Positions 1-10,596 of a DNA stretch of 64,000 nucleotides are shown in pieces. Source of the DNA: Mixia osmundae IAM 14324. Taxonomy: Eukaryota; Basidiomycota; Mixiomycetes; Mixiales; Mixiaceae. The stretch lies in the NCBI RefSeq assembly GCF_000708205.1, contig NW_014575561.1, positions 690,299 through 754,298 on the forward strand. Reading direction: 5' to 3'. Each line of letters begins with the position of its first letter. The first letter of the stretch is position 1. Under the pieces are notes generated by a model that was not told where the DNA came from, searched no databases, and saw nothing but the letters and a program-made list of their open reading frames with translations. The position numbers were made by a program, and so were the translations under genes.

Positions 1-199
1 CCGACCGTGGTGCGAGCTTACTCGGGCTGGTCTTGCTGGCTCGAGTCGCTCGTGACATCTTCGAGCGGTCAAGAGCAAAGAAAGACTCGGTCGATTGACG
101 TTTCTCGACGCGTGTCATGTTGCGCTACGAGGGCGATTGCATAGACTGACATCATGGGCCAAGGGCCGAGCGATCGAGAGCAGACTCACCCAAGCAGTT

Positions 200-1040
200 T
201 CATAAGGAGCAACGGCGCGAGATAGAGTGAAAACAGTGTACAACTCCAAGACTTGAGAGCAGGATCGCAGCGATGGCAACCAGCAGGATGGCACCATTTC
301 TACAAACCTCAGTCAGAGCGGCAGTAGAATCAATACCATTTTGGAAGCGGCATCATGTCAGACATGGTGAGGTCCTTCACGTACATCGAAGGTCGAGCCC
401 TGCATCATCTTGCGAATATAGCATTGTCGTAGTTCGCTGGGCCAGATACATGACACTCCCCATTTCTTACACTTGAGTATGGGCTCGAAGATATTGGGGT
501 CGCTCGCAAGCCAAGTCGATTGCCCAAGACTGATGTCCAAGGTGATATTGGCGGTCTTTGAGCAACAACGGCTTCCCCACTTGTCGATCGTCTCTGCAGC
601 TAGCCTGACCCAAGTCACGCTGAGCAGGCGCGTGCTGGGAATGGCAAAGACTGACTCGAGTCGCATCTGCCATGCAAAGAGCGGAGGGAACATGAGGAGC
701 TGATTGACCTTGCTCGAGCGAACGTTGTGCGAGAAGACGTCTGTAGACGGTCGTTCGAGGTGTTCGGGGACAGTGACTTCCATGCTGAACTCGCCCGAGT
801 CGAGTCGAGCGATCTTTGTATTGGCATTCTTCGAGTAGCAGTCCGCTTTCTCGCGCGCGTGTCAGCACCAGCGCCAGCATCTCTCGCGGTGGAGTGCGCA
901 GACCTTTGATGCGACCTGCAGCACGGTCAGTGTACCGTCATGGCGAGCGGTGCGGCCGTACCTGTGATGAAGTAGTGTCGAGGATAGTATTGATGAGCTT
1001 CGATCGCAAGGCCGAGCGCGAGCATCAGGACGAGCACCCG
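200..1040 (-). CDS. multi-exon membrane protein, tetraspanin-like (weak)
   Basis: The last exon (200-307) encodes a hydrophobic segment beginning CRNGAILLVAIAAILL and a short tail ending in TGA. It joins through a 77-nt intron (308-384, GTACGT donor) to an exon at about 385-870 holding KWGSRCCSK, KKWGVSC and a further Cys. A 5' exon near 945-1040 encodes another hydrophobic stretch (MRVLVLMLALGLAIEA). A Cys-Cys pair, two further Cys and a Cys just before the last membrane helix resemble the large loop of a tetraspanin, but the usual Gly after Cys-Cys is absent. The first exon and first membrane helix were not located, so the start is unknown. The family call is inference; that this is a spliced minus-strand gene is better supported. 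Confidence 0.4.
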
Positions 1041-1210
1041 CATATCTTCTCAGCCGATGCAAAACGTGGAGCGCTGAGCATGATGAGCAGGCAAGACGGT
1101 GGCGGAAAGAGGGCTTGGCACGGAGTTGATGCTCGAGCTCGAGCGCGACTTGACACCCCTTGTCGGTGCGACGGAGGCTTTTGCGAACGTTGTAGAGACA
1201 CAATGACTTG

Positions 1211-1677
1211 ATGGAGGAGCAGAAGCTATGTCGCAACTGCGGACGGATCATCTCGCCTCGAGCGAAGTGGGCGGTCAGTCTGGACATGGGCCTGTCAAGA
1301 CGCGCGGAGTAGCTGAAGGCTTGAGTACCTTTGGCTGCTGACAGGACGATTGGGCGACGATCAGGTACTGCTCAAAATCGTGCAAGGCTCACAAGCAAGC
1401 GCTCAACAGACCAGACTCGCTCGAGCGAAGCATCGAGCTCGAGATCATGACGATGCTCGCTTCACAGGCCAAAGAGCGCAAAGAGGGTCGAAGTAAGGAG
1501 ACGACGGTGACTTGCGAGCAGGTGGAGGCCAGGATGGACGAGAAGCCAGATCGAGAGCTCGTGAGGCAAGCTGCTCGACGCTTGGTCGCTCAGGGAAAGA
1601 TCGAGATCACGCAACAAGGTGGCCAGGTGGTGGAGCCATCCTTTGCCAGAGGCGTCATGCATCTCAGACTCAGATGA
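1211..1677 (+). CDS. DUF2256-DUF3253 zinc-ribbon protein
   Basis: Two exons (1211-1273, 1345-1677; phase-0 intron 1274-1344) give about 131 aa. The N-terminus carries CRNCGRIISPRAKW, then after the intron WATIRYCSKSCK: the four-Cys treble-clef pattern of DUF2256. The C-terminal half ends ELVRQAARRLVAQGKIEI and then VVEPSFARGVMHLRLR, the winged-helix-like signature of DUF3253. Both families are known mainly from bacteria and lack an assigned activity; a zinc-binding, nucleic-acid-related role is only a guess. The ATG at 1211 starts immediately before the Cys motif. The stop lies 22 bp from the convergent stop of the bL31m gene. The intron splits the zinc ribbon itself, so if the gene came from bacteria the intron was gained later. 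Confidence 0.85.
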
Positions 1678-1699
1678 GAAGCCTGCATGATCATCATCA

Positions 1700-2247
1700 T
1701 CATCGTCGCTTGCTGGTCTTCTTGCTCTGGGGTGCCAGCTTGGCCAGTCTGCCCGTCTTGGCAATATCGTCCGCTGTTGCCTCTGTGAAAGCTTGATCGT
1801 ACTCGTCCGTTGGCGTGTCCTGTGCTGCACCGAACCTGGCGGCAAACTTGGCCAGCCGACCGGACTCGTCCTGGACCTGTCCATCTCGTAGCCTGCTCTG
1901 AGTCGTGAAGCCCCAGAGCGGATGGGTGACCGTCGACTTGGTGAGCGGCAGTACATTTCTCGGACAAGTCGACTGGATCATGAGCGTTGACGCATCGGGC
2001 AGCTCGACCTGTGTCTCCCGCATCAGCGCCTCTCCACGCCCTCGGCATGTGCTACGCGACACACCTTGCTGAGGAACTGTCTCGGCTTTGCAGGCGGCAG
2101 ACGGCTCAGTCGGGGAGGAACAGCGTATCGAGGCTTGCCCGTCGTCTTGCTATAGACGCTCCTGATCACACTCGCCCTGCTGCTCGTCGAGAAGCTCCTC
2201 GCCATGTGGGCCAGCTGTGCGCAGGCACATTGACATCTCGGCTTCAT
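1700..2247 (-). CDS. MRPL36: mitochondrial large-subunit ribosomal protein bL31m
   Basis: Two exons (2065-2247 and 1700-2008, intron 2009-2064) encode about 163 aa. The first exon is a basic, Ser-rich mitochondrial leader (MARSFSTSSRASVIR). The second has the bL31 core: VELPDASTLMIQSTCPRN, then TKSTVTHPLWG, matching the L31 pattern of a strand pair followed by an HPLW/NPLW motif, and RLAKFAARFG. A Lys/Arg-rich tail closes the protein. The product is a structural component of the mitochondrial 54S subunit. The ATG at 2247 is the only start giving a leader. The symbol is the yeast name for this family. Confidence 0.85.
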
Positions 2248-2356
2248 GCCTGCTCGCTAGCTCGTCGTGATGATGATGGATGATGGATCGACGAAGAGAG
2301 AGACGCGCGCGCGAGAGAGACAAGGCGACGACCCAAAGAGCGAGCGAGGGTGTGGC

Positions 2357-3567
2357 ATGTCAGATGGCGGCCGAGGGGATGCAACCCAAGTAGCTCGCCT
2401 GCCCCCTGCGCATCTCCATCTGCTCTCCGGCGCACTCTCTGGCCTCGCCTCCTGCGTCGTTCTCCAGCCACTCGATCGTCAGTCTCACAGCGCCCTGCTG
2501 CACTCGCATCAGCCTTGCTGAACTCCGGAGCAGTGGTCAAGACGAGGCTACAGCAAGGCTCGCCATCGACGCAGCAGGTCAGGATCGTCAGCGCTGCAGT
2601 CCATGTCGTCAAGGACGATGGCATACTCGGTCTCTGGCGCGGCACTTTGCCCACCATTGCAAGGTCTGCATGCTCCTCCTGCTCAGTCGCCCAGAGAACA
2701 GTCACTGAGACAACAGCCTGCGAGACCAGAAACGTGCCGGGAGTAGCATGCTACATGTTCATGCTCACCCGATCGAGGCTCTGGCTCTCGACCCTGCCCC
2801 AATTCGCACCCCGTCATCCTGCCGCATCGCCATCATCGGGCCTGACAAAGCAGACAGCTCTGCCCAAACTGACTCCCACTGGCGATCTGCTCGCAGGCAG
2901 CATCAGCCGTACACTCGTCGGCTTCGTTCTCATGCCCGTCACCGTCCTCAAGACCCGGATGGAAGCAAGCGCTCCTTCCATCTTTGCGCACTCGATGACG
3001 CGCTAACATGTGGCCGTGCTTTGCAGTCCTCTCTGTACCCTCGCCAGGGCCTGATTGCCTCTTTCAGAACGATCTGGGCACCCCAGCAGCAAACTGGCCA
3101 GATCGCCGGGGTACGAGCACTCTGGTCTGGCTTCGTGCCCACTGCGCTCAGAGACGCGCCCTACGCCGGACTCTTTGTCGTCTTCTACGAGCGAAGCAAG
3201 ACCATCGTGGGCAAGATACGTATCGGTGATCGTGACGTTCCCCGAGGCGTACGAGATGGCATTGCAGGCAAGTCCGCTCCCTCATTCCACTTTGCATCAG
3301 GCTCATCGTACAGCAGGATCGCTTGGCGCTACGCTAGCGACGCTGATGACGGCACCTTTTGACACACTGAAGACGAAGCGTCAGTTGAGACCAGAGACAT
3401 ACAAAACCATCTGGCAATCTTCTGTGCTCATCTGGCAACAGAGGGGTTTCCTCGGCTTCTTCGATGGTGTCAGCTTGCGCGTGGCTCGCAAAGCAGGTAG
3501 CTCCGCCATCGCTTGGTCACTCTACGAGGGCCTCATCCGCCGATGGGCCCTACCGCCGAAGACCTGA
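2357..3567 (+). CDS. HEM25: mitochondrial glycine carrier Hem25 / SLC25A38
   Basis: Five exons give about 325 aa with the three mitochondrial-carrier repeats: PLDLVKTRLQQ, then MPVTVLKTRMESSLY, then APFDTLKTKRQL. MESSLY after the second repeat is typical of fungal Hem25, which imports glycine into mitochondria for 5-aminolevulinate and heme synthesis. Introns: 2478-2533 and 2664-2729 (GT-AG), 2965-3026 and 3268-3316 (both GC-AG). The GC introns are required: GAA|GCAAGC joins to give RMESSLY, and GCAG|GCAAGT joins to give GIAGSLGATLATLMTAPFD, matching the family across each junction. The inner-membrane location follows from the family. The ATG at 2357 leaves a short polar N-terminus before the first helix. 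Confidence 0.92.
2965..3026 (+). other. GC-AG intron (62 nt)
   Basis: Third intron of the Hem25 gene, donor GCAAGC, acceptor TTTGCAG. Removing it restores the conserved VLKTRMESSLY sequence. No GT donor nearby gives this frame. Confidence 0.85.
3268..3316 (+). other. GC-AG intron (49 nt)
   Basis: Fourth intron of the Hem25 gene, donor GCAAGT after CAG, acceptor ACAGCAG. The join gives GIAGSLGATLATLMTAPFD, the start of the third carrier repeat, in the correct frame. Confidence 0.85.
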
Positions 3568-3621
3568 ACGCGGCAGCACGTTCAAGTCATTGCTCTTCTT
3601 GGAGGCATACGAGCCGCAACG

Positions 3622-5197
3622 CTAGACTGCATTGACCAGGTCGAGCAGTGCAGCGTCGATCTCGTTCGCGGAGCGAGCTCGCACCTCTACGACGCCATCG
3701 CTCCGTACGACACTCATATCCAGTCGATCGGCATCGCAGTCGCGCACTATGAGCGTAGTCGGCGAGCCCAGCACTGCCGTTTGAGCAGTCCGCTTTCGCA
3801 GATCGGTCTGATAGTCTCTGTTGACGACAATATCATTCTTGTCTACCCTGCCCTGCCCCAGTGCATGGTATCGATGCAGAAGTGTGGCCGTCAAATCGTC
3901 GAGCTCGTTATTGACGGGTAGCACTGCTAGCGAGAAGGGTGCAAGGTGCTTTGGCCAGACGAACCGCTGATCCTTGAGGTACAATTCTGCCATGACGCCG
4001 AGCAACCGCGTCGTACCGATGCCGTAGCAACCCATCTGGACGTGCTTCTGTGTGTTGTCGGCATCGTGAAATTTCAGACCGAGCGGCTCAGAGTATCGTG
4101 TGCCCAGGAAGAACGTATGTCCGACTTCGATGGCCCGTTCGGTTGTAAGACGACCTGAACCGCAAGAGGGGCACTCGCTCTGTCCTGCATCTTTGTCACC
4201 GAACTCGACATTGGCAGCGTACTGACACGCCGAGCACAGCTGGACATCGTCCTCGCCTGACGCATGCAAGAGATGCCACTCGTGAGAGAGCGAGCCGCCA
4301 ATCTCGCCGCTGTCTGCTCGAGCCATGACGATACCGTGCCGTGTCAGATCGAGTCGATCAAAGATACGTTTGTAAGCTCCGAGCACGGCTTCGTATGTGA
4401 TGGTCGCGCTTTCGACCGAGCTGTCAAAGCTATACAGATCCTTCATGACGAATTCCTTGCTGCGCAGTAGTCCGCCCCGTGGACGAGCCTCATCACGATA
4501 CTTGCGGCCTGGGAACGCAGTGAGCACACGCGATAAGGTACAAGATGAGCGTACCTATCTGATAGTATCGCAAGGGGAGCGACTTGTGCGTCAGCGTTCG
4601 TTGGCCTACGAGCTCGGTGATCTCTTCCTCGTGCGTTGGCCCGAGTATCCAATGCTGTCCCTTCCTATCATGTACTTGCAAGAGTTCTCGATTGGTTGCA
4701 CCTGGCTTGTACCGCCCGCTACGTTGCCACAGGCTCTGCTTGAGCAATGCCGGCATGGCCACTTTATCTGCGCCCAGCGCAATCATTTCCTCGTCGATGA
4801 TCCTCTCGATCTTTTGCAGTATACGCAGCGCCGGCGTGAGCAGGGTCCATAGTCCCGAAGCAGACTGGCAAGCCGTTGCGTGAGCTCATGCGCGTTCAGC
4901 ATGCAGCAAGGAGCTGACTTGGGCAATGTAGCCTTGTTCGATGAGCGCACGCGTGCCCGGCGTGAGCAGAGCCGCTTCAGATCGTCTGATTGCTCCGCTC
5001 AGATGGGCAGAGCTATTGCGAGAGATCCGCACGCCTGCCGGAAAGGCAGTTGTCGCAGAGGAGCTCGCTCGAGTCCGCTGATCTGAGCGTGCGTGCCATA
5101 TTCGGCGAGCGAGCAGGGACGGGTGTGCCGGCACGAGTGCGCTACATGCTGAACAGAGGATTGCGCTCGTCTGTCGTCGCACAGGCGCACATTGCAT
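3622..5197 (-). CDS. prolyl-tRNA synthetase, mitochondrial (bacterial type)
   Basis: Three exons (introns 4865-4918 and 4509-4554) encode about 491 aa. A basic N-terminal leader suits mitochondrial targeting. The joins give IEQGYIAQSASGLWTLL, then WILGPTHEEEITELV (class II motif 2 region), YYQIGRKYRDEARPRGGLLR, KEFVMKDLYSFD and VGHTFFLGTRYSEPLGLKF, followed by MGCYGIGTTRLLG (motif 3). The C-terminal part is an anticodon-binding domain. CSACQYAANVEF followed soon by CPSCGSG shows that the bacterial editing insertion is absent or minimal, as usual in mitochondrial enzymes. It charges tRNA-Pro in mitochondria. The first in-frame ATG is at 5197. Confidence 0.93.
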
Positions 5198-5303
5198 CAC
5201 CTTGTTTCAGGTCGGGCTACTCGTCGCGGTGTCGCGCGCACTGTTTGCCCAGAAGGGCCTACGCCTTGCCCCGCTAGACCCTCTCATCAGGCGGACTTCA
5301 GCC
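5198..5303. promoter_or_regulatory. divergent promoter region, 106 bp
   Basis: The start codons of the mitochondrial ProRS gene (5197, minus) and the fungal protein at 5304 (plus) are 106 bp apart, so both promoters must share this segment. No clear TATA box is visible. Confidence 0.5.
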
Positions 5304-6618
5304 ATGTCCGGTCAGCCAGGGTCGGGCTACACCTTCTCGCCAACGGCAAATGCCATGCCGAGCTCGACAAGACCGCAGAGTAGCACCAAAGTGCCTTTAC
5401 TCGAGCGACGCACTTCAGCCGCTGCCACTTCAGGCGGGCTCACTCGACGAAAGTCACAGTACGCTCCGGGGAGCCTGGCAAAGCCTCTAGGATCCGTGCC
5501 CGGACTGCCGGGGGCTAACGGCGATAGAGACTCGATGACGGCCAAGTCGGGCTCTGGCACGCCTCAGTCGAGCCACGCTGCTTCTTTTGCCCCTTCCTCA
5601 CTGGACTACTCAGACAGCAGTACTTTGTACGGAGCAGCTTCACCTCCACCGCACACGGCAGTACCCTCCGGCACGCCCGCCTCTGCACAGAACCTCGTCG
5701 CGTTGAGGGAGACGATCCAGAAACGCATAACGACGTGGAACTATCTCAAGCAGGTCTACATGGGCAAGGTGCACTGGTTTGATACTGTCTTGCTACAGAA
5801 GGAGGACCTCGAGAGGGGTGCGGGGGATCCTGCTCTGCTGGCCAAGAGGTTTGCGCCTTACCAGCACGATGAGGAGTGAGCTCACGAGGCAGAGATAGGT
5901 CGAATAAGTTCTTCGTGCTTGGCACATCGCTCGCTACCCTGATCGATACCAACGTCCCTGCCGACTTCCTCAGGGCGCTCTTGGCTCTTGTCAACGAGTA
6001 CGAAGCCCAGGGCGACGATTTATCTAGCGGCAGCGGCGGTAATCGTCCCCGAATGGTGATTGCCTTTGTCTCGAACGTCACATCCGTCGCTGAACGTGCT
6101 GTGACATCACAGAAATCACTGCTCAAAGGCAAGGGCAAAGCGAAGATACCGGGCGGGGGCTCGTATGATGACGACTCGTACTTGTACGCCATGAACATTG
6201 TGAATACTTGCTACTCTGCAAGCAACTCAGCTGATACCGCCACAGCCCTTCGAGCTAGAGTATTTCCAAGTCTTCCTGGCACTTTGCGACATCCTCGTCA
6301 AGATCTACGAACGCATCAACTCGTACATTACCCCAAATCAGAATGGCGCCAGCACTGGCTCGCCTACCTCGCCGCAATTCACAATCACCAGCAGCGGCTT
6401 CCCTCAGCCGCCTGGACTGAACAGCACACTCGTAGAGACTGCTCAGAAAGCAGACAATAAGCTCAAGGTCCGTCAGACATCAGCACGAGCGTCTCAGAGC
6501 TGATGTCTATTGCCTGATGGGACAGAAAATTGTAGCACTAGTTACGAAAGAGACCGACGCAGTCGCGAGATCGGTTATACGCGACGAGCTCTTCTCACTC
6601 GATCCGACGCTCAGCTAG
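5304..6618 (+). CDS. conserved fungal protein of unknown function
   Basis: Four exons (introns 5849-5898, 6200-6245, 6468-6525) encode about 386 aa. The first 130 residues are Ser/Pro-rich and probably disordered. A conserved-looking region follows: ETIQKRITTWNYLKQVYMGK, VHWFDTVLLQKEDLE, then across the first junction LAKRSNKFFVLGTSLATLID and FLRALLALVNEYEAQ. After the second junction comes PFELEYFQVFLALCDILVKI, and the end is KKIVALVTKE..VIRDELFSLDPTLS. The arrangement suggests a mostly helical cytosolic protein. I do not recognise a named domain. The ATG at 5304 is the first in frame after the shared promoter. Confidence 0.75.
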
Positions 6619-6696
6619 AGCATGCCTGACGACTTTTGTTGCATCTCTAATCGTGTACATGTACATTTGTTTCCCTTTTGCATTGTTGTTGCACTT

Positions 6697-8723
6697 TTAT
6701 CTGGTCGGAACGTAGCTGGTCTCCGAGTCAGCCTCCAGAACGCCAATGTATTATCAGAGACGCACTCGTCGAGACGTAGCAGTAGGCCGACAGTCTCCGT
6801 CGCAAGTGATATGGCGCTTGTGCTGACCAGCAAAGGCTGCAACACATTCTCTTCGAGCACATCGCCCACCAGCCCCTGCAACAACGTCAGCGATTGCATA
6901 CTGTCAGCTGATCATGACGACCTTGCGAACGTTGATGCCTGCGCTCCGCTCGCCCATGGCATGCCTGTTCCTGAGCTCTGTCACAATCGCAATCGGATTG
7001 AGTCCGGCGTTCTCGGCTAGCGTTGTGGGAATGACTTCGAGCGCCTCCGCATACGCTTGGAAACAGTATGCTTCGAGTCCCTTGAGTGTCTGAGCGTGCT
7101 GTGCTAACAATCTGGACACATGGATCTCGGGTGCGCCACCACCAGAAATGAGAGCCCTGTCGGAATCGAGATTTTCAGCTCAGGTCATGAGCTCGAGACA
7201 GCACTGCTGACCGCTTTTTGACGAGGCAGCGTACAACACAGAGTGCATCGTGCAAGCTGCGTTCTGATTCTTCGAGAACGAGCGAATTGGCGCCCGTGCA
7301 GAGGATGCTGACAGTCTTGCCTGGATTCTTGATGCCCGAAATCCGCACGACCTTGGCGCCACTCTTCGAGACTTCGTCAGCCAGATCGGCTTGACCTAGC
7401 TTGTCTTCGCTGAAAGCCTCGATATCGGCAATCGGTTTGCAGCCCATCGACTTGCACAAGAACTCGACTTCGTCGCGTTCGATATCTTTGACGACCATGA
7501 TCTTGAGCTTGGCGAGGAAAGCGAGCGATAGATCATTGACTGCATCCCTCAAGATGCTCTTTTGAATGAGAAGTACATTGCAGCCTGATTTTTTGATGAC
7601 TTTGACGAGGTTGAGAAGGTATTGTCGCTCCTCCTTGAGGATCTTGTCCATTTGTCGATAATCATTGACGACAATCTGATTGTCCATCTGTTCAACAAGA
7701 ACATCAGTTGGGGGAAGTACTCCTAGACGTTCCGTCGACGAACGTCTGGCTTGGGAGCACTGAGACAGAATTGAATGAGACCAATCTTTGCTTTCTCTAC
7801 ACGTGTAGGGCCGCCGCCCTCTGTGATGACGCTCTGGTGAAGCAAGACGCCGTCGACAAGCTCGGTGTCATCGATCGTACCGCCTACTTTCTTCACGATT
7901 CTGATATCGCGCAAGTCGACATTGTCGCTCTTGCTCGTCACTAAGCGCTTGACAGCGTCGACTGCAATCGGCGAGAGAATGGATGAGTACTGCGACACAA
8001 TCTGCGATGACGAAAGCCGTGATCAGCAACATGGTGTGCCACAAGACGCTACGCCTCGCCTTTGAATTGAGACTAGTCGCAGCGGCGCGTAGCAGGCTCT
8101 CGCGGTCTGCGAGATCAACGGGCGTCGAGATTTCTTCGAGGTATTGGATCGTCTTGTCAGCCGCGCGAGAGAATGCTTCAGAGATGATCATGGGATGTAT
8201 ACCTGCACGTACGTCAGTCAGTTGCGCAGAAGTAGTACGAGCGTGAGCAAACCCTTTGCAAGCAGCTTTTCTGCAGCCGCGAGGAAACTGCCTGCGAGGA
8301 CGACGACAGAGGTCGTGCCGTCTCCGGCTTCGATGTCTTGCGCGGCAGACAGGTCGACGAGCATCTTGGCAGCAGGATGGAGCGCGCCCAGATGCTTGAG
8401 GATGGTAGCGCCGTCGTTGGTGATGATCACTTCCCCTTGAGCTGTCGTGATCTGTTCAAAGACGTAGACGTCTCAGCTCCACTTCGAGGTGATGAAGCCT
8501 TTCGCGAACCATCTTGTCCATCCCTCTAGGCCCTAACGAGGTTCTGACTGAGCTTGCAACAGCTGTACGATCATCCGCAATGAGCAAGTGGCAGAGACGT
8601 GGAGAGCTTTTGTGTTTTACCTTTGGCCGCCGTCAGATTGGACTGTCTGACTTCCATGCCCTTCTCCTTGTCCTGGAATTGCTTCTGATTGCGCCTTGCG
8701 GCTACAGGACCTGTGGACGCCAT
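6697..8723 (-). CDS. CCT4: chaperonin TRiC/CCT subunit delta
   Basis: Several exons encode a group II chaperonin subunit. The N-terminus ([16 protein letters not shown]) leads to [11 protein letters not shown]; a short intron with donor directly after that Met joins to [34 protein letters not shown] is the ATP-binding P-loop. [20 protein letters not shown] and [20 protein letters not shown] are diagnostic of the delta subunit. The final splice gives LLLRLDDYVPTR and TAA at 6697, the classic CCT4 C-terminus; the unspliced frame does not. The product is one of eight subunits of the cytosolic ring that folds actin and tubulin. It converges on the gene at 5304 with 78 bp between stops. Confidence 0.95.
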
Positions 8724-8837
8724 GTCTGAGGTGGGCAAAGGTGACTGACTGGCGACAGCGACGCGCAAAATTTAAGCGGACGGCGTGGCCCTGCTGCCTT
8801 TTTGGCTACTGTCCCTCAGCCTGAGCATTTGTCCATC

Positions 8838-10561
8838 ATGCGGAAGCCCTCATGTGATCAGATCGTCTTCCTCTGCGTCTCAGCCAGCTCTTTGCTCAGA
8901 CACTGTGGTGCAATTCATTCAACGGTGTCGGTCATCGACGGCCAAACGACTATCACCGGTCTTGCGCAGCGAGGGCTCGAGTACTTCTACGATCTACCCT
9001 ACGCCTCACCACGTCCGTGCAAGTACTCGTCGCGTCGAGCTCGGACTGATCAAGCTATGCAGCCACCCAGCTCAACAGGTTCAGGCCGCCCGTACCCGCC
9101 AAACCTCTCGGAACCGCGTTTGATGCGTCAGTCGCGAAGAAGACGCAGTGTATCGGACAAGTACCAGCGGACGGTGGAAGGACCATCAATCACATCATCA
9201 CACCCTTTATGCCCAAATGGACAGTAGGCATCGAGGACTGCTTGAAATTGGACATCGTCCGTCCTGCAGGCACAACAGCGACATCAGCCTTGCCCATACT
9301 TGTGTACTTTCACGGAGGAGGGTGGCAGATCGGTAGCAAGAATGATCATGATGGCTCACGCATCATCAAAGTGTCTATCCAAGAACAGACTCCGATTATC
9401 TTCATTGCGATCAATTATCGACTGTCGTTCTATGGCTGGCCAGCTGGTCAGCAGATAAAAGAGGCAGGTCTTGCCAATCTCGGTCTACTCGATCAGCGAG
9501 AAGCGCTTCATTGGATCCAACGACACATCACATCGTTCGGCGGTGACCCAACCAAAGTCACCTTACAAGGCGAATCCGCTGGCGCCTTTTCGATCGGCTA
9601 TCACACTCTGCTCAACGGGGGCAATCAAGGCACGCTCTTTCGAGCCATCATCCAGCAGTCTGGTACTGCTGTACAGGCTGGTGACGTTGCAATGGGTCAG
9701 AAGCATTTCGACACCATCGCTGCAGGTACAGGCTGCGACAGAGCAAAGGACCCCATCGTCTGCTTACGCGAAGTGCCCCTTTCGACCTTGTCAAAGGTTG
9801 TCAATGAGCTGCCCTTCATCTTCACTGCAGAGCATGCCCTCGAGCTGCCCGCCATACCGCGGCCCGACGACAAGCTCTTCTCTGGCCTCCCCTTTGATCT
9901 GTTCAAGGCCGGCAAGTTTTCAAAAGTACCGGTACTGTCGGGCACAAACACAGACGAGGGCACATTGTTCGCATACAACACCAATATCACGAGCGAAGGC
10001 AGTTTCAAACGATACCTTACCGGGACTTTTCCCCATCTGACGCCAGATCAGCTCGATACTATCGTCAAGACGTATCCACAGAATCCAGATATAGGGTCGC
10101 CTTACGGCACCGGCAACTCTTACGCTGTCGGGACAGGTCAGTCCAAGCGATTGGCATCATTCCTGGGCGATCTCGCTTTTGTTGCACCTCGCAGGGCACA
10201 CACTCGACTCGTTCAGGCTCATGGCGTGCCTGCGTGGACCTATCTGTTTGCGGCTTATGATCTCTTCTACCTCGGCACGCCGCACAGCATCGATCTTGCG
10301 ACTGTCTTTGGGGAGAACGGATTGCGCGATAGACGACATTTGCTCATGGCTGCTGCTTGGGTTCGCTTCGTCAACGATCCTTGGAAAGGACCCGGTTGGC
10401 CTCAGCATCCCTTTTCGCAGCTCTACACGACGACCCTACTGCCAGGTCAAGACGACTATCGCTTCGATCAGGCAAGTCTTTGCTTCCTTCGGCATACAGC
10501 AAGGCTGACAAGAGCGTAGATCAATACACTCATCAGCCTGCTAGATGTGCTCGTATACTAA
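8838..10561 (+). CDS. secreted type-B carboxylesterase/lipase
   Basis: Three exons (introns 9023-9078, GT-AG; 10472-10519, GC-AG) give about 539 aa of the alpha/beta-hydrolase carboxylesterase family. Visible landmarks are YDLPYASP near the N-terminus, YFHGGGWQIGS (oxyanion hole), VTLQGESAGAFSIGY with the nucleophile Ser, GTNTDEGTLF with the acid, and LGTPHSIDLATVFG with the catalytic His. The N-terminus has a hydrophobic run (IVFLCVSASSLL) fitting a signal peptide, so the enzyme is probably secreted and hydrolyses esters; the substrate is unknown. The first ATG in frame is 8838. The second intron joins FDQ to INTLISLLDVLVY and the stop. Confidence 0.88.
10472..10519 (+). other. GC-AG intron (48 nt)
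   Basis: Last intron of the carboxylesterase gene, donor CAG|GCAAGT, acceptor GCGTAG, with a CTGAC branch-like site just upstream. Reading through instead would give a short unrelated tail, so the support is good but not absolute. Confidence 0.7.
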
Positions 10562-10596
10562 TTCCAACAATGCATGATCAATTGCCAACCAACGGG

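Noticed and set aside
2244-2705. Minus-strand frame opposite the Hem25 5' end
   Set aside because: Antisense to well-supported carrier exons.
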